Origin: Epinephelus fuscoguttatus
Taxonomy: Eukaryota > Chordata > Actinopteri > Perciformes > Serranidae
Assembly: GCF_011397635.1 (NCBI RefSeq)
Contig: NC_064756.1
Coordinates: forward strand, 3,924,922-3,988,921
Direction: 5' to 3'
DNA: 64,000 nt
A model generated the notes under the pieces. It saw only the letters and a program-made list of their open reading frames with translations. It searched no databases and had not been told where the DNA came from. Each line of letters opens with the position of its first letter. Position 1 is the stretch's first letter. The position numbers were made by a program, and so were the translations under genes. This document shows positions 55,946 through 64,000 of this stretch, piece after piece.

Positions 55946-57989
55946 GTGATGGCTGTGTGTTGAGTATGTCACATCTGGTTTATTATCATTAACTCAAACT
56001 CAGAAGTGATGTCCCTGAAAGTAAGCAGGCTGCAGGTCCTCCACAAGGAGCGGGTGTTTAAGAAAAGAAAGAAAAGTCTCATACTATACTCTGTGCATAC
56101 AAATATAAACACACATACTGTATACTTACAGAGGAAAATAATGGCAGCTGTAGGTTAGAATTTCAGAGTTATATAAATGTCACCTACAATAAACAAAAGC
56201 ATTGTGACATTTTCCTGTCATTGTGAGATTTCTGTTGCACCTGTAACTTTCAGTGGATATTATGTACTCAAACAACTGCAATTGGGCTGTATATTTATAC
56301 ATGAATATCATTTATTTTTCCTTCAAAACCTTTGTGAAGCAGGTTTAACACTTATGGCCTCTGAACCCCTCTTCTGAGTCTGCTTTCAGCTGTATGACAT
56401 CACTGACACTGTATTCCTGGTCATTTATGTCAGTCTGCTGTTTATTAATAAAATCTTATAATATTACAGAACGCCTGCAGAAAAGATGTGATAGATTTAA
56501 AAAAGTGTATCTTTAGAAATAGCATGTCTATACGTTTTTAATTGTCAATCAAATTGATGAAATGTTTGCCAGTGTGGATCCACCACTGTGCTGATATCAA
56601 TAAATCATTATGAGAACTGTGCTAAAAAAAATTAAATGAGAATTATGTCACTGAGTTCAGCTCACCCTGAGGAACATTTGCAAAATTTTAATAATGAAAA
56701 AATAATTCAATCATTTTAATAATTTAATAAATAAACAAACTAATAATAATTTTAATATGTTTGGAATTCAAAATTTTCAGTCTAATTTAAATTATTATAA
56801 TTATAGTAATAACATGCTTTAAATTTAGATTTTAATTTGCTTTAAGTCATGAACAGTGGCTGAGAAGTATTTTTTGCTTTAGCACAGATTTATACCATAA
56901 CAATATTTTAAATTCATTTTCTAAGCACTCTGTGTAGAACATTTATTCTATACTAATTATACAATATATGTAATAATAGTAATAATATTCATAGCCTAAT
57001 TATAGTGTAACATGAATCTATAGATGGTTGCTGATTTATTTATTTATTGTGTTAGGTGGTATTGAGGCTAACTGAAATAAAACTGAATTTAATGGTGCCG
57101 AAATTTAAGGAGAATATGAAACTAATTTTTTTGTGAGTGATTATAGATCATACACTATGTTGGAAGTCACACATAGAACACATTAAATGATCTCAATCTA
57201 TTGCTGTTCTTTATAAATCAAGGGAGTTGTTGAATAGAAAATGTTTATATATATATTGTGCTGTTCACTTGTAATGTCATGTATGAAAAAAAAGCTCCTA
57301 GAATAATACATAAATCTAGTTATAGGGTCCTATACCTTCAAATTTCTACACATTGTGTATTTAAAAACATTAGAAATACTTTTTAAAATTGTGAACAAAG
57401 GCCTCTCTGTCTGTGTTCAAATTTTTTTTTTTTTTACATTTAGAGAAGGAAAAAAGGAAATTTGAGAGGGCTGTTTATTTATGAAACATGTAAAGTGAGA
57501 ACCAACGTGAAATACAGATGTGTTTCAGTTTTGAGAGTCAAACTAAAGAGGTAAAATTGTGTTGCTCTCTGCTGAGTTTAAAACAAAACAAAAAAAACCT
57601 TAAACTGTAAAATAATTAAGGATTATAGTTTAGAATATAATGCATGTATGTATTAATTTATTTATTTCCTTTCTTTGGTATTGTTGATATTTGGGGTTGA
57701 TATAGGGTGGACGAAAATAAGCCTACAGACTGTGAAAAAAATGTCTGAAATAATCTTTGCTCGATAAGTATGTGACCAAAATAAAAAAAAAACTATTAAA
57801 TTATTAACTCTAATTTAAATTAAAGTGAAACTAAACTTCTTATTTCTATCTACATGAATATGTTTTGTTGACTCTATTTTGAGAACAAATGTATTAGGTA
57901 ACATTGAAATATTTATACAGTCGTGTTGTTCACACACAAACACAATAAAGATAATCAAGTCGAGGAAACATAAAACACAGCCGAGAGCG
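55946..57989. other. AT-rich intergenic region between psmd2 and the next gene
   Basis: Contains the LINE remnant at about 57040-57560 and otherwise AT-rich sequence. I see no exon. Confidence 0.5.
57040..57560 (+). mobile_element. degraded LINE reverse-transcriptase C-terminal remnant
   Basis: Around 57119-57250 the plus strand reads VIIDHTLCWKSHIEHIK and SIAVLYKSRELLNRK, with stops at single positions. This is the 'FLGVxIDxxLxWKxHI...LYKxRxLL' signature beyond the RT catalytic site in CR1/L2/Rex1-like LINEs. Later traces (RIIHKSSYRVLYLQI) fit the same region. Confidence 0.55.
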
Positions 57990-58097
57990 TGATTACTCGG
58001 AAAGTCTCACGTGATGGGATTTTGCCGGAACTACCAAGCTACCGGCTTCCGGGAAGATTTTCCGTCCGTCCGGCTCTGCGGACTCAAGGAGAGAAAG
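57990..58097 (+). promoter_or_regulatory. promoter and non-coding first exon of the next gene, probably eif4g1
   Basis: GC-richer start of a gene reading right. TCACGTGA (58007-58014, E-box) and ETS-type CCGGAA (58025-58030) and TTCCGG (58047-58052) precede a donor GAAAG|GTAAAG at 58097/58098. PSMD2 and EIF4G1 are adjacent and in the same direction in human 3q27, so eif4g1 is the best guess. No eIF4G coding exon is in the window, so the identity is inferred from synteny only. Confidence 0.45.
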
Positions 58098-61000
58098 GTA
58101 AAGCCACGGTCCTGAGCTAAATTGTTTATTAAAATGCTCGAAATAACCTGTAAGTGTCAAGTCGCGGCGTAATAGAGACCCTGAGGGGACAGTCAGATCT
58201 GCGTGTCGACTTTTATCGTGGACGGACCCGTCTGTGTGGAGACTTTCTTCAGTGGGTTCTGCTGACTGGTGTTCCTGCTGTGTTTTCAGGGATTAGCAGG
58301 CTAGCTAGGTGCTAGCATTCCATGCTAATGCGACGTGGGTGTTCTTTCTTCACTTTAGCTACCCCGGCTAGCAAGCTAACACGCCGATAGACAGCTTAAA
58401 TGAGCTCTCACTCATGTAAAGTTTAGAAACATGTTATCTTGTGTGTAATATGTTCTGTCTGATAAGCGACAAATAGACTGTCGCATCACAATGTTGTTGT
58501 TTTCGCCGGTTAATTAATGCTGCTAGCTAACCCACGGCTGGCTAGCTAGCTAGCGGTTGGTTAAGCTATATAGGTAGCAGTAGGTTAACTCACTCTAGTT
58601 GTGTCGAAGCCGTGTTTTGCCACGGTGCCAGCCTCCCAGCAGACAGCGATGGAGTTTGTATTTTAATATTTGCCAGCCTGGCTGTAAGTGAAGCGACGTC
58701 TGTTGACAGTTGTGATTGTAAATAACATGCATACTGATAACTTGATACCTGAAAACATGATGGCGATGTAACGTTCATGCCAGCAATCTGAAACCGTTTG
58801 TGCCCGGCGGTTAGGAGGTAGTAAAGGTGGTTAACATATCTGGTTGGGAATAGTTAGGGTGTTCCTGTTCATCAGCCACGCAAACGTTAGCGTTTAACGT
58901 TAGTGACAGACAGTAAAAATACGTGACAGTATGTGGGGTCAGGTATTTCTAACACGCAGGAGGAAATCATGAGACAGTGACGTTGGTGAGTAAAAGGAGG
59001 CTGGAGACCGATGTGATAGGGCAGTTGTTTTGAAGCTTGGCGCATGTGACACCTTCATTAGGGCCTTGCTGAGGTGGTTGACATGTCGCTGTGCCTCCAG
59101 GTTAGCCTCTGTAATGTAAAGCTCCCCTACATGAGAGAGCTAGGTTGCTAAATGTGGGGTTGCCCATCAGCATCCACAGTATTGCATCAATGTAAACGGA
59201 GGCTTTCCCGGTGTTGGTGATGTTGCTGTTAAACCGGGCTGCGAAACGAAACGGAGGTGTCTGACTCATGCTGGGTAGTTCCAGGAACGCTACTCATTGT
59301 CACGACACCGTTGACAGCACTGCTGCTGTGTTGATACCCAGGTAGCTAAAGCTTGGAGGTAGCAGACTGAGCTACTGATGAAAACACGAGCTGAGCCACC
59401 ACCTTAGCTTTGACAGTCATCTAGGTTCGTTTTCTCATTCACTGACGTCGTCACGTCTGTCTTCATTGTCGCCTTCTTAAAGCTTAGTAAGTTTGTGCTT
59501 TACATTATATAAGGTAGGTGGTTGTCATGTTGGCTGAGGTGTGGCTGGCATGAAGCCGGCAGCTGGGGTGTGCATCGCGCCAATAGCAGGAGAAACCACG
59601 TGGTAAACCCAGATGGGGCCTAGGAAAGTTAGCAACATGGCTAACAGCACAACATAGAGCAGCATGTCTTCGCAGCTCTATTTGCAGGTGTTTTGGCAGC
59701 ACTGAGTGTTTTGTAAATGCGTGTTCATGACAGTGCCATGCAAATAAGTGTCTTTGCTGTATGGCGTGTGTGAGTAGACTGACAGACACGCCCCTGTGTC
59801 ATAGCAAAAGTGTGCCACACCAGTTTTAGCTGGCGAATCACCGGCGTTTTACTAATGATAGCTAGCTTGGTATGAGCGTCGCAGTTGTTTCCTGACACTG
59901 ACAGCTGGTCAGATTGTTAGTTTAGTAGCTGCTGGTGTGTTCATGTTTGAGCTGTTTGTCGATCACTTCACCCTGCGTGCTGCAGCAGGCATGAAGCAGA
60001 TGTTGAGGACTGCAGACATGTGACCTTTGAGAGTGTGGGTCCAAAATGGATGCAGTTTCCTATGCAAGGTAACGAGCACCATATATGTAAACCAGGCAGA
60101 TGTTTATCCTACGTCTTTGTCGAGCTACAATCCAGGAGAATATTTAGCAGTGACATGCTTTAATTGGAGTGAATGAATGAAGCTAATAGCAGAAGTGCAA
60201 TCACAGGACACATGCATGATGTGTCCGAGCCTGGCTGTTACAGTTTGCCTGACATAAGGACACTGTCAAACTTCCTGTTGTGAAACCTAAAAAGCCTAGA
60301 GTCTGGACACGTGTGGGTTTTTGCAGAATGTTAGTTAACCAGAGGAGCATGGCAGGGGGAGGAACAGGCTGTGCTGGAGTGATGCTGTGTCACTGGAGCT
60401 AAATTGGAGCCACATTTGCTGTTTAATGTTTGTCACTGACACGTCATAGCTGGAGATGTGATTGTACCCTTTTTGTTTTAATTATTGACCTTTGTCAGCA
60501 GCAGAGCGGTGTTGTAAAGGCCGTGTTTGTTCTGTTAAATCCCTGAGAGCAATTACAGGGACACAAATAACCCATTTATGAGGCTTACATGACCACAGAG
60601 ATATCGGTTTATTCATATACCCTGTATACATCCTGGTTTCTTCCAGAGTACTCCAGCCAGCATATCTGGGGTTCTCATAAACGGAATATGGTGTTTACAT
60701 GTTTAAACACATAAACGGGCTACTCCAAAATCCCAGTCATAAACAGGTTATTCATGTCCATGTAAACACTTCTGTGTTGTTTGTTTTGTGTTTGTTTAAG
60801 CTGCTATGTCAAAGGAGCACTTTACTAATTTAACATATGAAGATTACCTTTGATGAGGAGTACTTGTCAGTCTGTGAAGACAGTGGTACAATGTGTGATG
60901 TGGCTTTAAAGGAAGCTTTTTAAAGTCTGAGAAGAAAGAATAAACCCGGCTGATGTCGTCAGGCTATCTTGGATCAAGCTTGAGACTTTAAATTTACAAC

Positions 61001-64000
61001 AACAAGCTTGTGTTACACACTGGGTGTGTGGTGTTTAAAGGATGTGGGCATATAACAGACAGGGATGGTTAATTGTAGTTTCTGGTGTTTTTGGATATTA
61101 ACCCAGACTAAGGGCTAATTTTCAATATATCTCGGTCTCTGCTGCTTCAGTTTGGAGCAGTCCAATTTAAATGTGTCTCCTGTAAGTCCCTCAACTTTGT
61201 AAGTGCAGTATCGACTCTGTGGAATACCCTTTTAAGAAACTGCATGGTACCACAGAAACCTAACTCCTACTGTAGATAACTTTGGCACTTTTCTGCTTAG
61301 GTAAATTAATTTGAATATTGGCTATTGAATATTGAATATAGTTTATTCAAAATATGTTGGTTTTGCTGACAGGCTGGGGCAAAAACACTAGCCTGTTTTA
61401 CATAACAGGCGTGTTGTGTCCTCTTTTCCAGCTTTCAGGCTAAATCTAAGCTATAGTTATCCACAGTTAAAGTGATGCAGATGAGTTAAGTGAAGGTTGT
61501 GACCACTGAAGCTTTTTGAGTCACTCAGTACTTTTACATGCGCAGTTAAATGGAGCTACAATTACAGCTCGACTCGGCCATTTAACTGGACTGCTATCCT
61601 TGTCCCAGTATACAAGCACGGGACGGGTATCAATCTATTGACGTAGAAGTAGTGGAGTCAGACATACAATAGGTGGCAATACGCCCCCTTACAGCTTGTC
61701 AGTATTAGACCTCTTTCAGGTTGACCTATTACGTCACACACCATTCCATGTTTTCCTCCTATCCATGTATTTTTAAAATGTTCAACTCTTTCAGCCGACA
61801 CATCATGAACTGTGTCTCCTCGTCCGTCCAAAAATGCACGGCTTTGGATGTAGATTTCTCCATGCTGTTACCAGCTTCTTCTGTCACGCATTTAGTGCTT
61901 TGACTTCCAGGTCAGAGTCCAGGGCAGAAACTGTGGAGCATGCTCAGAGCACCTTGGTCAGTTTCTGATTCTGTAGCAGGTACTGTCATCACAGCCTGCA
62001 GCTCAGTTATCGGAGGAATTACTAAAAGCATAAGTAAGGGGCAATACTAGGCTTCTACCAGATGCTAAGGAATCAGTGTTACAAGTACTCCTTAAAGTAA
62101 CGATGTACAATGTATATTTGGCATTTCCAGAGTACTTTGATATCTGCAGCAGGCCACAAACTCATAAAAGCAGCCCTGTTTTTTCACTGACTACTGACCA
62201 GGCAGTAAAGTTTGTTCAGCTCTCGTCGTAGATAGCACTGGGAAAAGGCCTTTTTCAGTAAGCAGTTATTTAACAACAGTTGCACTTGGTACAGTGAGTC
62301 TAGACGATGGTGTCTGCACAGAGACAGCGGTAAACTCACAGTGGCTACACCCTCTTTAGGTGACATGACAGCCAACTTCTTTAACAAACTATGTTCTCCC
62401 CCTCTCCTCCTCAGCGGGTCATGGGAGTTCACGCAGACACTTATGCAACAGTTGAAGGCGCATGTTTCACCAGCAGTGGTGCTGGTGGCTGGAGCTCCAC
62501 ACTGCTGCATGTCAGACCAGCTCGAATGACTGTACTGTGTATGATTAGGGGGTGGAGTAAGGTGGGGGTGCATTGTGCTGGCTCACACAGCTCCCTTAAA
62601 ACATAGATTCCTGCAAAAATGGGAGCCTCTGGGGTACCCCTGTTGGCTATGTCTTTAGTGCTGCAGACTGTTCCTAGCATTCGGACTGATTAATCATTTT
62701 TATAAATTCTGCAAACTAACCAGTGTGGTGTAGACGGTGTGTGTCACTGGCCCAGCAGATGTTAAAGAAGCTGGCCACGTCTCACGACTGAGGGGAAGAG
62801 CATTCCTCCGTAAACGTAAAGGTTTTTATCTGTGTGCTCCCCAGTGAGAGGAGCAAAGCCTGTGAGGCAGTGTAGGTTGTTAGTCTGAGACCCTCTTTTA
62901 GCCTTGAGGTTGTTTACTCAGCATGTCTTCTCCCAGCTAGCCCTGCTCAGCCTGACAATCTCTCTGTCTGTGGATGAGCCTTTGAACTGCTCCCTGACGT
63001 ATTTCCACAGTCTCTCCTAACCCTAACTTATATTGTTAAGTTTCTCCAAGGCTCCAGTGTTCTCATGATGAGCTTACCATCAATTTCTGTGAGACAGTTT
63101 TTTTATTCTAGGGATTTCATGTGTCTGTAAGGAAACCCTAGCTCAGTTAAAATCCTTTATCTTTTTGTCTTCTTTTGTTTGTGTGTTGCGATAGTCATGG
63201 TAACAGTGGCGGTGATTACAACCATTTCTGCAGCGTGATTTCCTCTTTGAAAGAAAGAAAAAACACCCTGATTCATCATGACTCAGGCTTTTTACACTGC
63301 TGCTTCTCTGTGTGTGTGAGTGAGTGAGTGTGTACCAGAGAAAGTGGGTGTATGTGTGTGTCAGTGACGGAGATAATGTAGGCTTTGGCTATAAATACCA
63401 AATGTGTCACTATTGCAAAGGCTGTATAACCTACGGAGGATGATAACACGGGAATCATGAAATGACCCTTGAGTCAGTGAGGTGACAGTATTGCGTAAAA
63501 AAAAATGTCTACCTAGTTTCTGCCATTGTGATATACGTCACACGTGTAGCTTTGGATTCTTGACTGGATCTGATACATTGAATTGGCATCAATGCCAGTA
63601 GTGGCCTGATTAAACTGATTGTGTATCAGCTAACAGGCTCCACAATAAACAGTTTCTTAGTCACTATTACTATAAACTTATAAATGAATTATCAGTTTCA
63701 GTACACATACATAAAAGAGCGCTAGTATCAGATCTATACTGATACAACACTGATACCCTAAATTTATCTATCAAAATCTGTACATTGCTGATCACATTTC
63801 CGGAGTTATAAAACCGTGATATTTTGTGTTCGCAGTATGGACAAGGAGTAATTTGTACGTTAACAATAAAGTTCTGATATAAATGATAGAAATACATAGT
63901 GTAGACTGAGCTGATGGTTTTGATATCAAGCAGATAAAGTTTAATGTGTAATGAGACATTATTATTTTGCAATGTCTTGGACAGTTGTTTTGGTCATGGA
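58098..64000 (+). other. long first intron(s) of the same gene, running past the right edge
   Basis: Starts with CpG-rich sequence with many GCTAGC and GCTAAC/GTTAGC words (58300-58600, 58860-58905). No confident coding exon is seen. Open frames such as 62184-62573 (minus) have no recognisable motif. Confidence 0.4.
59986..60068 (+). CDS. possible small second exon with a start codon
   Basis: A plausible acceptor (CCCTGCGTGCTGCAG, ending 59985) precedes, and AAG|GTAACG gives a donor at 60068/60069. An ATG at 60046 in good context (AAAATGG) would encode MDAVSYA and split the next codon. Short upstream ATGs at 59991 and 60018 weaken the case. I do not recognise the peptide. Confidence 0.2.

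Noticed and set aside
62184-62573. 129-codon minus-strand open frame
   Set aside because: Low-complexity composition, overlapping frames on the other strand, inside a long intron; no domain seen.

Overview
This is an intron-rich nuclear window from a teleost, most likely a percomorph-type ray-finned fish. The protein-coding exons match well-known vertebrate genes. The rest is filled with the usual teleost repeats: an L2-type LINE with an (ATTG)n tail, RTE/Rex3-like LINE pieces, a Tc1 element, tRNA-derived SINEs, and TTAA-flanked piggyBac-like and hAT-like elements. I cannot name the species from the sequence.

Four genes can be supported and a fifth is likely. On the minus strand, reading right to left, these are prss16 (nine coding exons, 38787 to 18200), serpine2 (eight coding exons, 13360 to 5417) and the first coding exon of wdfy1 (925 to 789, the rest lying beyond the left edge). 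On the plus strand are psmd2 (21 coding exons, 40915 to 55349) and, from about 58 kb, a promoter with a non-coding first exon. The last is best explained as eif4g1, because PSMD2 and EIF4G1 are neighbours in human. I assembled every exon by hand from splice sites and reading phase. The predicted proteins are 397 aa (serpine2), 493 aa (prss16) and 906 aa (psmd2), all close to their human counterparts.

The genes do not form one pathway. serpine2 encodes a secreted inhibitor of thrombin and plasminogen-activator type proteases. prss16 encodes a lysosomal/endosomal serine peptidase linked in mammals to thymic antigen processing. psmd2 encodes the Rpn1 scaffold of the 26S proteasome. wdfy1 encodes an endosomal WD40/FYVE protein. 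The window joins genes that in human lie on three chromosomes (2q36, 6p and 3q27).

The most interesting structure is in the repeats. (1) In psmd2 intron 20 a Tc1 element sits inside the Tyr codon of the YVDD catalytic box of an older LINE reverse transcriptase. (2) In prss16 intron 6 there is a three-level nest: a TTAA-flanked piggyBac-like element holds an RTE-like LINE, which holds a DNA element encoding a Myb/SANT-like domain. (3) One SINE is inserted in another in prss16 intron 4. (4) A 172-bp tandem repeat lies between the divergent prss16 and psmd2 promoters. (5) A 0.95-kb element with 16-bp inverted ends lies in psmd2 intron 17. I saw no clearly new multi-gene system.
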